Shown: positions 40,330 through 50,930 of the stretch, one piece after another
Layout of the letters: every line of letters starts with the position of its first letter
How positions within the stretch are numbered: the stretch's first letter is position 1
Origin: Dipteris shenzhenensis
Lineage: Eukaryota > Polypodiophyta > Polypodiopsida > Gleicheniales
Assembly: GCA_047967505.1 (NCBI GenBank)
Contig: CM106540.1
Strand: one strand, 5' to 3'
Length of the DNA stretch: 64,000 nt
The notes under the pieces: model-generated
What the model was told of the DNA's origin: nothing
Databases searched by the model: none
Seen by the model: the letters and a program-made list of their open reading frames with translations, nothing else
Program-made: the position numbers and the translations under genes

Positions 40330-41136
40330 CCCCCCCCTTTCTTTATCTCAAGTCTTCCTACACACCATCTCCACCTTTTCTCGCCCCTCATCAGAAGCCA
40401 CTGATTCATGATTTTCCACATGAGAAATCACGCTTTGCCCACCCTGCTTTCCACGTGGCTACTCTTCGCATAGCCCATTTCTTGTTGATGTCCAAAAATG
40501 TCTCTGGTTGTACCATCTGGTGGTACACATCACGGGTTGAGTTGGCATCTGTGGCAACGAACTCTGCCTATAGATGTTCACCAACACACTTGAAGTCAAC
40601 ATCTATGAAGCTCCTCCAACTATGCCTACTAAAGGGTATAAGGATTATGAAAGTGATTTCAAGGCTCATCAAGGTGAGACTTTCAAAGGGTTCTTCAAGC
40701 AAAGCTTTCAAGGCTTCTTTAGACAAGACTTTTAGGGCTTATATTGCAATCAATGCCCCATAAAGTAAGAAGTCCAAGATTTCCTAAGGTATTAATTTCT
40801 GATTTAAAGACTTTCCAAGATATGAATAAGGCTAAGATTTACAAGACTAGTAAAGATAAATTTTCAAGAAATTTCAAGCTACAAAGACTTGAAAGTCTCA
40901 TTTTAAGTCTTTCAACCCAAGCCATATGCATACAAAGATAAGTCTCCTATTGTACAAAGTGACATCCTATCCCTTGCACAAGAAGACTGAGCCAATGTGA
41001 CCTTGGGACCCCGCAGGCCCCAGCAAGAATAAGGGGCTCCCACACAATCACCTTTCTACCATCAACGGTCTCATTGATAGACCTCATCTAACATGCAAGT
41101 TAGGATCCATCCAGTGTCCCAAGCTCACACATGGTT
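39495..41136. other. Gene-free region with a 23-base inverted repeat
   Basis: CTTGCTGGGGCC with the following 11 bases (39569-39591) is the inverse of 41005-41027, 22 of 23 matching. The 1.4 kb between holds a (CT)n tract with poly-C (40277-40338) and tandem TTTCAAG/ACTTTC-rich sequence (40640-40930), but no gene. This could be a small non-autonomous DNA transposon, though no target duplication was found. Confidence 0.4.
40277..40338. repeat. (CT)n microsatellite with C run
   Basis: About 24 CT units followed by ~11 C. Frames through it are artefacts. Confidence 0.9.
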
Positions 41137-41282
41137 GTGGGAGAGGAGAGCACACACAAAGGGATAAGGAGACACCAAAAGTGGTGGAGCAAGAGCTACT
41201 CCAACTTATTCCTCTATCATATATATATGAGTATACACGGGCACTGTACAAGTGGGTGGGCATACTGCCCTTTACCCCAACA
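41137..41282 (-). repeat. 3' LTR (short, minus strand)
   Basis: Plus strand from TGTGGGAGAGG to CCCCAACA, 146 bases. The minus-strand polypurine tract AAGTGGGAGGT (41283-41293) abuts its start. It contains CATATATATATGAG, which is AT-palindromic. Confidence 0.75.
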
Positions 41283-41466
41283 ACCTCCCACTTAAAGACA
41301 GTGTGCCTTTAAGGGAGTATAGTACACATATAATACAATCAGCCATAGGCTGAAAAACAAGATGACCAAACCGTCATCCTATGCCCATCGGCACTTTACA
41401 ATGTGCAAAGTGCATAGAGGATAAGCTGCTAGCAGACATCAGGTTTGTAGGATAGAAAATGACAAG

Positions 41467-42951
41467 CTATAGATGCCTGTCAACCAAGATCTCATGCCAG
41501 ATCTCAGTGGGAGAGTGAACTCTCACCACCACGTGCTCCTGTGCTAAGTCCATAGCACCCGAACTGTCACTGTGCAAAGAAAATGTCTCTGTACCACCTG
41601 TGACCATAAGCACATGCCCTACAATAGACCTCTGCTGGTCTACCCAACCTGCATCACCTGCGTGCTGCTCCTGGAAGCATAAGGACCTGATGTCCACAAC
41701 CGCTTCCCTACTGCCAAAATCTGCTATAATCATGCTACCAACTCCCACTGCAACGGAAGCAAGAACCGGAAGTGTAGCCCCAATGGCAAACATGTGAGAA
41801 CCAAGTCTCAACACAGTCATGGATGCATGAAGTACTATGGCTGCCATATCAACCATAACTTGCTGCTCAACTGATCTGTGATCGTCAAACCTGTTGTGTT
41901 TCAAGTATGGAGCCAATACAGGCAATGGAGTACTTAGTAACTTCCCCCTCTCCATACTGAAACAACCAAGTATTTGACAAACATCATCAAGACCATGCAG
42001 CTCCCATTGCAAAGCATCTCTGTCCATAAGGAACCATATGGCTAGTAACCTCAGAAGGATGGCAACCTCCTGAATACTGAGAACATAACCTGTTTCACTG
42101 TGCATCACATCGTGAGCTCTCATAACGATATCAAACCTATGAAGCCAAGCTCGACGGGATTGCTTCTGGCCATGGAGGCACTTAAGAAGCAAACATATCA
42201 ATGATTCCTGCCCATGCGCAATATGACCTGAGTTAATAACTGCAGAAACCACATCTATCCTGGCATAACCAGCCAATTGATCATACCGGGCATCATTAGC
42301 CAAGGTATCCTCCTCACCATGCATAGCCTCATCCTCATCTACAAGAGGCACTCCGCATCCTGGGAGTAAACTGTAACTGTTCATAGAAGATGCATCAACA
42401 ATCTCCATAGGAGTATAAACGTGTGGAATACTAGAGACATCTGACCGTCTCTGACCAAAATCAGGAAATAATCGTGGCTGTCCCAACTTTGTAATCTGCT
42501 CACCGTGGGAAAAACCTCCCACTCCAAGGGATATGGGCTGCCCCTGCAAAGAATTCGGAGGTATCACTGCACTTACATCCTCCTGGAACACCACTCTCTT
42601 GCTATCCATAGTCCTGGGCTGTCTAAACATAGCATCCTCTTTAAAATAGACATTATGGCTACATATCAACTCTCTAGTTGAAGAATCCCATAACCTGTAG
42701 TCCCTACTGGACTCACTGTATCCAAGGAAGATACACCTCCTTGATCGGGAACCATGAGCATAAGCCTCGCAGCCAAACACACGTAAATGCTCATAACATG
42801 GTGCCCTGCCTATCAAGAAGTCAAATGGCACTCTACCATTCAGAGATCTCCTGGGTGACCTGTTAGGCAAGTATGCAGCTGTCTTACATGCCTCAGTCCA
42901 ATAGCATTCGGTAAGACCTGCATATCGTAGCATGCTACCAATCCTGTCCAA
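41467..42951 (-). pseudogene. Degenerate copia integrase end/RT/RNase H in one open frame
   Basis: 494 codons without a stop. The first ~110 residues are the integrase C-terminal region: MDRIGSMLRYAGLTECYWTE, AAYLPNRSP, RVFGCEAYAH and RCIFLGYSESSRDYRLWD. A low-similarity stretch follows. Then LICLLLKCLHGQKQSRRAWL corresponds to the copia KSLYGLKQSPR.W motif, ILGCFSMERGKLLSTPL to the ILGM..RDR..GKL..STPL region, and DSSGAMDLAQEHVVV to the RNase H CDSQSAI.LAKNPVF motif. YVDD is absent, replaced near RLLAIWFLMD. Total length is far shorter than a full RT-RNase H region. No catalytic activity is expected, yet the frame is open. Confidence 0.7.
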
Positions 42952-43313
42952 GAGAAGCCTTCTGCCAAGGCATCATGAGCAGAAAGATGAGGAGTGGTCA
43001 ACACCCTCCTGATACCAAGTGTATCACATAGATGCTGAAATCTAGAAGAGGTAAACTCTGCATCACCATCAGTCATCAAGCTCAATAGCTTCTTTCTTGA
43101 CTGATTTTCAGCATTACCCAAGAAGCGCTGAAATGTATCATATACATCATGCTTCTGCCGAATCAGATATACCCATTTGTACTTTGTAGCAGCATCAATA
43201 AATGTCACAAAGTAAGAGGCACCACCCAGTGAAACGGTAGGCATAGGCCCACAAACTGCACTATGAACCAACTGCAATGGCTCAACATACCTCTCATTGA
43301 CTGTCTTCCTCAC
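42840..43313 (-). pseudogene. copia integrase core, catalytic residue lost
   Basis: A 157-codon frame: VEPLQLVHSAVCGPMPTVSL, GGASYFVTFIDAATKYKWVY, RQKHDVYDTFQRFL and LLSLMTDGDAEFTS. The family reads VHSD or VHTD where this has VHSA (first catalytic aspartate lost), and FIDDAT where this has FIDAAT. The QQNGVAER region reads SAHDALAEGF. A one-base deletion near 42950 shifts the reading into the 494-codon frame. Confidence 0.78.
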
Positions 43314-43325
43314 AAAAGAGGATCC

Positions 43326-43796
43326 TTACTGCTGACCATCATCACAATCATGACATAAAATTTGAGAGACATCCATAACAAGAATGTATCTCAATGTTGT
43401 AAGGGCTTCCATACCTGCAATAGACATATGTCCAAGTCTGGCATACCATAAACTAACTGATGGTTGCTTACTAATCATAAGCATCTTATCCTGGACACCT
43501 GATACATGCAATGCATAAGAGAATCCAACCCATGATCCCCTAGCCATAACCAGATTGCCTCTAGCAATCTTCCATGCATGATTACCCAAAGAGACATGAT
43601 AACCTGCCTCAACCAACTGTCCAGTACTGATCTTGCTCGTAGCAAGTTCTGGTATATGTCTAACCCTCTGTAGAACAAGAATAGAGCCACTAGGCATAAC
43701 AAGGTGGATATCCTCATAACCATAGACAATGCCCATCAAACCACTCTCCACAATGCATTCCTGATATGCACTGAACCATGACCTATGAGCAGTCAT
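43326..43796 (-). pseudogene. copia protease end and GAG-pre-integrase
   Basis: Minus strand from the LINE junction: TAHRSWFSAYQECIV, MPSGSILVLQRVRHIPEL, KISTGQLVEAGYHVSLGNHA and SLWYARLGHMSIAGMEALTT. It continues the protease motif that is cut at 45698 (ASCHMTPHRS), showing that the LINE landed inside the codons after CHMTPH. Confidence 0.82.
43780..43796. repeat. LINE target duplication (left)
   Basis: GACCTATGAGCAGTCAT. The right copy at 45681-45697 reads GACCTATGAGGGGTCAT, two differences in 17. Confidence 0.85.
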
Positions 43797-43797
43797 T

Positions 43798-45273
43798 CTT
43801 CCGCAGGCTGAGGGTGGCCTGGGGGTCATCGATCTTGAGCTTCAGAGTCAGGCCCTACTGGGCAAGTTAGTTATCTGCGGTTTGACCCCCGGGGGGCAAA
43901 CATGGAAGATGTTACTTCAGCAGGGGGTCAGTTCTTGTGTCCCGCGCCGAGGTGGAGAGTGGCTACCGTCTCTCAGGTGGATCTTCACTTCTACCCCGCT
44001 CACTCAGCCCCGCTCCTCACTCGTTCGTAGCCTTCTCATGGTTTGGAGGCGGCTCCGCCTCAGTCTCATTCAGTCCCCTCCTAGCTGTCAGGAAGAGATC
44101 GATCGCCAGCCGCTCATCTGGAATGACCAGGTCAGAGATGCCGAGGGCCTTCAGCTGGGGGAGAGATCACACATCAGGTGGGACGGCTGGATGCAGGGGC
44201 CAGCTCGGTCCCTTCGAGTTTGGAGGGACACGTACATACACTTGGATACCGCTGCTCTAGCAGTCGTAGCTGGAGGTGCCCGTGGAGCTCAGGTGAGACG
44301 CACGGAGATAGACGGAGCGATTCCAGCCGGTTGGTTGGTCCGACCCGAGATTCAGATCCTCATGCCTGGTGATGACCGTTGGCTGGGACAGTTCACCCCC
44401 CGTGGCATCCCACTGGTGGTTGCAGGTCAGCTGGACGACACTTCGGTTTCCTTTTTCGCGGTTACGGGGGACGGCCGACTCAGGAGAGAGGATGTGCTCA
44501 TCGATCCATTACTCCCATGGCAAAGGGTTCGGGTCGTAGGCCTCGTGGGGAAGGTTTGGCGGACCGATCCCAGTATAGTGCAGGATCAGCTGCAGTTATG
44601 GCGACTTTGGCTCTGGGAGGGGCGGGCCTTGTCAGAGCTTGATTGGGACCCAGGAGAGTGGAGATGGCCAGAGATTGTGACAGGTCAGGGGCCGACCTCT
44701 TTCTTCGCCTACAGCACGACATTGGGCAGGAGAGTTCTCGGGAGGATGCAGAGCCGCCCGCCCACCCAGCGGCCCAGTTGGTATGCTCAGGGTATCTCCA
44801 GGTTATTTTTGCAGGCCTTCTGGAAGGCCTTGTGGGAGAGCTGGCGACCGCGGAAGATCTCCTACTTCCTTTGGCTTCTCGCCCACAAAGGTCTTCCAGT
44901 GGGGAGCTGGTTGCGGCAGGTGGGTCACGATGGACGCTGCCAGATTTGTCATGAGGACGAGGAGTCACCAAAACACTGCCTGTGGAGCTGTACTCGTGCC
45001 CAGGAAGTGTGGAGGTGGACCTTCGGGATCCTTACTCACGCAGCACCGGAGTTAGGTATGATCACTTGGGGCACGTTCTGCTGGTGCAGCACCGCACGTG
45101 GCTTCCATCACTTGTTCGAGGCATATCCGCAGGACCCCACGTTCCTTATCACACAGGGGACGTGGGGGCCGCTCGAGAGCATTCCGCCGCACCTGGCAGA
45201 GGCTGACACAGGTTCTCAGGAGAGGCAGCCAGTCTGGGAGATTATTAGCAGCATCACAGGATGGCACATCTAG
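43798..45273 (+). pseudogene. LINE ORF2 C-terminal part with zf-RVT
   Basis: The frame is open from the truncation point: LPQAEGGLGVIDLELQSQAL matches the conserved GGLG..DL...QALL stretch that follows RT in plant LINEs. A ~250-residue linker follows. Then comes the reverse-transcriptase zinc-binding domain: FWKALWESWRPRKISYFLWL, LPVGSWLRQ, CQICHEDEESPKHCLWSC. Stop TAG at 45271-45273. The first ATG (43882) is internal, so there is no natural start. Endonuclease and RT catalytic domains are missing through truncation. Confidence 0.85.
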
Positions 45274-45327
45274 ACCTCGCGCTGCGCGTAGATCCTCGGT
45301 GGCACCTCCCTTTCGACTGCCCAGGTC

Positions 45328-45540
45328 ATGACTGACATTTGGAGTGAGATTATACACACCCTCAGAGGCCAATGGGACCAAATACAGGGTGACTCTCGGG
45401 CTGGCCGGGAGAAGCGGAGACGTTTCCTCCATGATTGGGACACACAGGGCCTCTTCTTCGAGCATACTTCGCAGGGCCTTCAGTGGCGCTATTCACCACC
45501 TCTCTGGCTGTTCACTCACACTCGCCTGATCCCTCCGTGA
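45328..45540 (+). CDS. Short ORF after LINE zf-RVT
   Basis: 70 codons, frame-shifted relative to the main LINE frame: MTDIWSEIIHTLRGQWDQIQ, then basic REKRRRFLHDWD and SPPLWLFTHTRLIPP. It is probably the former C-terminal end of ORF2, separated by a frame break near 45270. Not otherwise recognised. Confidence 0.4.
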   Translation: MTDIWSEIIHTLRGQWDQIQGDSRAGREKRRRFLHDWDTQGLFFEHTSQGLQWRYSPPLWLFTHTRLIPP

Positions 45541-45680
45541 GAGAGAGCTTTACTTTTTTGTTTCCTTTTTGGGCTGCATCCGATTTGTGAACGCAGTCCC
45601 GTCAGTTGCAAAGCTGACCTCATGTATCTTGTTTTCGAAGTAATATAATCAGCACTGTTTTTTCGGCCAAAAAAAAAAAA
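45541..45680 (+). other. LINE 3' UTR and poly(A)
   Basis: Contains GTCAG..CTGAC around TTGCAAAG (45601-45618), TTTTTTCGGCC, and a final A run. The short stem near the 3' end may be a recognition feature, as in other LINEs, but this is inferred. Confidence 0.6.
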
Positions 45681-45697
45681 GACCTATGAGGGGTCAT

Positions 45698-46066
45698 ATG
45701 ACATGAAGCACATGGATCTAACATCCAATCACTGAGAATGGGTACATCAGTGGCCAAGAAGGAGGTGTCAGACATAGACAAAAGAATGCCTTCATCACTA
45801 CTACTGTCAATGGAAACCCTGGCATCCACGCCTTGAAGCTCAACATGCTTCTTCTCCTTCTTCCTGTCATTCTTAACCTTGCTCTTCTTCTTGCATTTTC
45901 TTAGCCATTTCCAGCAGTACTTTTTCATGTGGCCATACTTTCCACAATAGAAACATTTAACACAAGTCCGAGAGCTAGACTTGCTCTTGGAATTCCCCCT
46001 TGAACATGACTTGTTTCTACCAATTGATCTACCTCTGGAGTGCATATCAAGGCTGTATTTCAGCAC
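45698..46066 (-). pseudogene. copia nucleocapsid and protease start
   Basis: Minus strand: a basic RS-rich stretch (SRGNSKSKSSSR), CFYCGKYGHMKKYC (CCHC knuckle), a lysine-rich linker, then DWMLDPCASCHMTPHRS. The protease active site reads DPCAS where the family has DSGAS or DSACS, so it is altered. It is cut by the LINE immediately after TPHRS. Confidence 0.8.
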
Positions 46067-46183
46067 ATCAGGACATTTCAGCCCATCATGCTATAACATA
46101 ACACTATCATGGTCATACATCCGGCATATACGAGTATAGAACTCATATGCATGGCAGTCTACACCCTGTACACCATCATGTAC

Positions 46184-46414
46184 CTACAAGTAGACTGACT
46201 TCGAGAGTGATGACTGAATGATAGAGCATGCTTGCTCATCCATGTCATCCCAATCACTCTGTTTAATGCTATTAGGCTTGATACCTTTGCATTGAATGGG
46301 CTTATGCTGCCTCTTTTGCACTAACACATCATAAATCTGCTCTTTCCAATACTGAAAGTTTGATCCATCCAACCTCTCAATATCAAAGAGGATACTACCA
46401 GCTGTAGATGCCAT
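46184..46414 (-). pseudogene. copia gag N-terminus
   Basis: The ATG at 46412-46414 starts MASTAGSILFDIERLDGSNF, QYWKEQIYDVLVQKRQHKPI, SDWDDMDEQACSIIQSSLS. This is the DUF4219/UBN2 start of copia gag. It ends in a stop near 46184, and most of the capsid is missing before the nucleocapsid at 46066. The open frame extends further upstream to 46501, but the internal ATG gives the family-like start. Confidence 0.78.
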
Positions 46415-48676
46415 ATCTGTGGCACAATAGCTCACAACCAAAGAGCAGTATAGTGCAATAGGCAACCCAAATGACCAAAAATATAGTCTTGTCCAGACCA
46501 ATCAGGTCTCCAAATAAACTAGCTGATCCAATGCTCAAAAGCACTCAGCCATAAAGAGGCATAAACAAGAATATATGTAGCCGAGTAACCTGCCAATGCC
46601 TGGCAATCCAAGTAAGAAATGCACTGAACCAAATGAGCAATGCCTGCTCAACCAATGGCAATAGGAGCCCAGCTCAACTATCCAAAAACATCAGTGCGGC
46701 ATCCACCAATACAAATCCATAATGCATCGAAATGGCATTTACTGCATCACCAATGCATCACCTCAAGTGCGCAATCCTTTGGCAACAAAATCAAGCATTC
46801 ACCACTTGCCAAATGTGCCAAAGTGACTTGCCAAAATGCCAATAATGCCCTTGGACTGAAGTGAGATCCCAATCACTTTCTATAATTTACTGTGAGTTCC
46901 CAATTCACTGTTGTGCAAGAGAAATTCCTACAACAATACCTCACAGCCACTTTGGGCAAAATAACACGCTGTCCTTGTTTTTGAACAGCGATACCTTTTC
47001 ACTGAAAGACCGGATGCCAAAGCTGTAAACAGCAAAGTTGTAGCTTGTAAAAAGATCTACAACTTATCAGTTGACCTCAAGAGCCAAATCCTTGTGGATT
47101 CTCAGATATTCTCACCTGAAAAACAGCTTCCTACACATTGGTCACAAATAGACAATAGACTGCAACTTTTTGTGGTTTTGCAGAGGCTGTAACTCCTGCA
47201 GCTTATACCGGATCAACTTGCTTCCAAAAGCAAAGTTGTAGTATGTTCTGTGAACTACAACTTTCCAGTTCGGCACAAAGTGCAATTCCGTACCAGGAAA
47301 GAGATATTCAGTCCTGAAAATGACTGTTGTCATAAAAACAGCAACAGCAGCTTCCTTGAATGCTTGCTGCCCTTTACAGCACTCATCTGCTCCGGCAAAA
47401 AACAGCCCCAAAAATGGTAAAAATACATCCAGCAGATCACCCTGTATGTCAACTGCAACACCAACAAAATGGCAAGTACAATGCCCAACCAAATCAGCCC
47501 CGAGAATGCTCACAGATCAGCAATAAAATAGCCCAAAAGCACTGGCAAAACAGCCCCGAAATGTGCTCCAAACAACGGCAAATCATTGATAATACATCCT
47601 CCTCAGCTGTTCAATGAACTTACATAAACACCACCATACATGTAGGTGTAAAACCATCAAAATGTCCATTGAATCACTGTCAAAATGACCTCAAAGCATG
47701 TGTCACTGCCATTGCCAAAGTGATGTACCTACAGATCGAAAGCTCCTTGTGCAAGACTACAAAATGGCATATGACCAGTCCTACAAAGAGACCAAAATCA
47801 GCCAATGCTCAGCTCCAAGACCTCAAATGCAACACCGGCTATCTCCCATGCATACAACTGCATCAAACATGCAATCCAGAAGCTCCCCAACAGCTCATCT
47901 TCTCCAAAGTGGATGTTGTTGCTATCACTGGGCTGCTCTTACAAATGCACATAATTCTGGAGTGAAAAGGTGCTCGAGAAATTGTATTCACTGATAAGCT
48001 TCTGTCTTGATATCCTCTGAAAAAACAGCCGCAAAACGGGTGGGGACTCTCGGAAGATGTCGTTATGCGATAGCGGAGGCTGGGATGGGAACTACCAGCA
48101 AAGGTAACACTAGTGAACGAGCCAATCGCTACCATTGCGGGATAATTTTCGCTGTCGAATACAGTGGGCAACGATCAGCACCGCATTTGCGAACTCTAGA
48201 TCCTTAGAAGGAAATGATCCAGTCCTTAGAGACAGCGATTGATGGGGAACAAGGGTAGGAAGATATGCAAGAATGGCGTAAGCGCTTGCAATCGACCAAA
48301 TGTGGATTTTCGAATCCCATCAAACCTTGTCCTGTGCTGCCAAAATGCTGCAAAATTCTAGAAGTGGCGGGTCTTTGGAGGATGAATGTGCAGCAATCAA
48401 GAACTGAATTTGCAATGAACTCCACAGTTCGCGGAGGAAGAGAAAGATGAAGAATGCCTCAGTCGTCATCGCTTGCCTCTGCTCCTTCGATGGCTCCATT
48501 GAACTCTCTCCTCAGGCTCTTCTTCTCGAGCTCCCGGAGCTCAGATCAGCAGATCAGCATAGCTATGGCTGTCCCGTCTTCTCCACGAGAGACATCGATC
48601 CAAAGCTCCTTCAATGCTCGATCCGCACACACCACAAGCCTTCGCGAAGCTCCCCGCAGATCGAACACCACGATCT
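46415..48676 (-). other. Long leader of the copia element
   Basis: About 2.2 kb between primer-binding site and gag, without coding similarity. Left and central parts are rich in TGCCAAAATGGC-type words. A diverged ~198-base duplication centred on 47035-47065 and 47232-47264 preserves a palindrome. The right part (48000-48676) is GC-richer. Several frames of 60-100 codons occur but show no family signature. Confidence 0.55.
47035..47264. repeat. Duplicated palindrome AAGTTGTAG/CTACAACTT
   Basis: AAGTTGTAG (47035-47043) and CTACAACTT (47057-47065) form a 9-base stem. AAAGTTGTAG (47232-47241) and CTACAACTTT (47255-47264) form a 10-base stem. Both loops are 13 bases with different sequences. 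The copies lie ~198 bases apart within weakly similar surroundings. Confidence 0.75.
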
Positions 48677-48688
48677 GCTCTGATACCA
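48677..48688 (-). other. Primer-binding site (minus strand)
   Basis: GCTCTGATACCA, the reverse complement of TGGTATCAGAGC, two bases from the 5' LTR end at 48691. Confidence 0.88.
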
Positions 48689-48690
48689 GT

Positions 48691-48909
48691 TGTGGGAAAG
48701 GAGAGCACACACAAAGGGATAAGGAGACACCAAAAGTGGTGGAGCAAAAGCTACTCTAGCTTATTCCTCTATCATATATATATGAGTATACATGGGCATT
48801 GTACAAGTGGGTGGGCACACTGCCCTTCTCCTCATATGAGGCCTTACAACTTGAGCACCTTGGACCACTGCTAGTTACCAGGAGGGTCAGGCATTGAGCA
48901 TATCTAACA
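48691..48909 (-). repeat. 5' LTR (minus strand)
   Basis: Plus strand TGTGGGAAAGG to TATCTAACA. Read on the minus strand it starts TGTTAGATATG, like the copia LTR at 9189 (TGTTAGATATC), and has the box CTCCTCATATGAGG with CCTTACA at 48828-48848. GTCAC follows at 48910-48914 but is not matched at the left end. Confidence 0.7.
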
Positions 48910-48914
48910 GTCAC

Positions 48915-49508
48915 CTGTTGTAATATTGAAGTCTGATAATATGTGACACAAGAGACTAAGATAGATCAAGCCCAGCGACATGTCACATATTTTTACACAT
49001 TTGAGTTTGGCCCTAAACATAGCGGAGTAGAGGAGGAGGAGATAGATGATATGAGGGTTGAGTAGGTCAGTGGGATGAGACAATGGGCAGAGAAGCAACG
49101 GAAGATGCAGGTGCTACACATGATGTAGAGACAAACTAGGGGACGCACGATGGAAGTTCAGCCCATCACAACTTTATTTTGAGAGGATCGCCCGAGCAGA
49201 GGTGTCACTATCAACATGGCTCGTTGGATACAAAGATCATGGAGACCAATCCCCTTGATACAGCAGGGAGAGATGACCCAACAGACACAGATAGGAGACA
49301 TTTTTGCAGCTCATAGGAGAGCCACCTTGGCACCAAGTTATGTATTTTTACTTTGAGATTGAGTACCAATTTTTTATACTTGTATTTTGAGTTTAGTTTA
49401 GAATAGTACTTAGCAAAGGGCCTTAGCGAGCCCTTTGCTTTAGCCCTATGTTTGTATTTTGTCTCATAGGCTCGCGAATTACGGCTAAAGATTTCTTAAA
49501 AGAAATTC
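48915..49508. other. Spacer with a 10-base perfect hairpin
   Basis: No gene was recognised. AGCAAAGGGC (49412-49421) pairs perfectly with GCCCTTTGCT (49430-49439) around an 8-base loop. T-rich DNA follows. Confidence 0.5.
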
Positions 49509-49691
49509 TTAGTAGTTTAGGTAATGTAATGGATGAGCGTGATTACTCAACCTACTTATAGCAATGAAAAGCTGATCATCATAAGCTTTGCTATTTGGTG
49601 TTGTTGACACAAATTCCATGGTGATGTGTTCCCATCCCTTTGGACAATTATGATAGGCTTGAGTAATCCTTACCCAAATCAATTGTTGCAT
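49509..49691 (-). pseudogene. Ty3/gypsy integrase fragment
   Basis: 60 codons: CPKGWEHITMEFVSTTPNSK, AYDDQLFIAISRLSNHAHPL. It aligns with the gypsy integrase core (PWE.I.MDFV..LP....YD...VVVDRLSK.AHF), with MEF for MDF and AISRLS for VDRLS, so two key aspartates are lost. An isolated remnant next to the LINE's 5' end. Confidence 0.7.
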
Positions 49692-49836
49692 CTTTCCATC
49701 ACCAGAGCCACCCTAGAGGTCTTTGGAGAATCTTGCAGAGAAGAAGATGGTGACTTAAGATGATGGTGGCAACGATAGAGGCTTCAAGGGTGCTGCTAGA
49801 TCCCTCCATCTGTATGCCTCCACTCCCATCAACCCA

Positions 49837-50930
49837 GTGGATATCTCCTTCGACTTACCTTACCGCCTTTCTGAGCCAGACTTCCTGTCGGACTTCTCAA
49901 GTGATGTCGACGCTCACTTGCCTCAACTCCCATACCACCTCAATATAGGTGACGAACGCTGCTTTCCTACTCTTGTCTCCAACCAGTTTGAGGAATGTGA
50001 AGCACCACCCTTGCGTTATGGAGCTCGCTCAGTTTCTTGCGGTGGAAGAGGAGGACGAGGAGGAGTTGTGCACCCCTCTTATGCGCATGCAGCTCAAAAG
50101 CCATGGGGTGGCTTCTTCAGCCTCCCCTCGTGAATGCGTTGTATTGCTGTCTATCCGATGGGACCTTGGTGGCCAGAGACCTACACAAAGCCCACATCAT
50201 GCACTCTCTTCAGCGAAGAGAAGCAGCTAGCAACAGTGAAGGAAGAGCCTCAGGCACCAGTGCTAGCTTTGCCTCCAAGCGTCCACTCAATCAAAGCAGT
50301 GAAGGTGGAACCTTGCAAAATGATCAAACAAGAGACAATGGAGGTCGACCAAGTGCAACCGGCGATAGAGTTCCCTCAACTATTGGAGGCTCCTCCAGCA
50401 AAGACTCAAGAGGAGATAGAGTCGATTCTAGGAAGCCAATGCTGCCAAACAGCCCTCTCCCACTGAAAAGTGGGTACCTAAAACACAGAACCCTCCTACT
50501 AAAACCTACTCCACTGGTCAGAATATCAATAAAAGGAGTGAAAAAGACAACAGACAATCAGAAACAGTCAATAAAAATTTCTTTGATCCTCTCAAGGAAC
50601 AAGAGGAGAGTTTGGAGAAGAGGGGCATTATCAACCAAGATGATAACACGGTCATAGAGGCTGGTTTGGTCCAAAGAATTTGAGGAGGATGTTAATATGG
50701 AAGATGCAATGGAAGAAGCAAAATCTAGTGAGGAAGACTCAGAGGATGATCCAAAAAAGGCCACTCAAAATACTATATCCTCTCAAGAAGACACTAGTCA
50801 AGGCAAGGCATTCACAGTAGTTCAGCATAAGAGAAGACAATCCAAAGCAGCCATAGTGCCAGTGAACAGCCCTAACCCTAGGGCTAAAAAGGGGCAAAAG
50901 AAGAATGTTAGATAGATCAATGACTTTCTT
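49837..50930 (+). pseudogene. LINE ORF1-like region
   Basis: Coding-like segments in several frames: MDISFDLPYRLSEPDFLSDF (49837), ELAQFLAVEEEDEEELCTPL (about 50015), EEKQLATVKEEPQAPVLALP and MIKQETMEVDQVQPAIEF (50134-50466), and MEDAMEEAKSSEEDSEDDPK with AFTVVQHKRRQSKAA (50697-50915). The acidic middle and basic QHKRRQ end just before the endonuclease are typical of plant LINE ORF1. No zinc knuckle was seen. At least three frame breaks. Confidence 0.6.

Larger units (their letters stand above)
43797..45680 (+). mobile_element. 5'-truncated LINE, GC-rich, inserted in copia
   Basis: A 1.9 kb non-LTR retrotransposon copy ending in a 12-base A run (45669-45680) and flanked by a ~17-base target duplication. 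It carries the last part of ORF2 and a 3' UTR. It is markedly more GC-rich than the copia element around it. Its opposite orientation and the intact frame indicate a later, fairly recent insertion. Confidence 0.9.
41137..48909 (-). mobile_element. Ty1/copia element interrupted by a LINE
   Basis: Minus-strand element. The 3' LTR lies at 41137-41282, a polypurine tract at 41283-41293, pol at 41467-43796, the nested LINE at 43797-45680, nucleocapsid and gag at 45698-46414, a ~2.2 kb leader, the primer-binding site at 48677-48688 and the 5' LTR at 48691-48909. The LTRs share ~140 bases (TGTGGGA...AGGAGAGCACACAC to ACTGCCCTT) but differ in U3. The left one ends CCCCAACA. The right one continues with the CCTCATATGAGG box to ATCTAACA. 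Different U3 ends suggest recombination or conversion between related elements. Confidence 0.85.
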
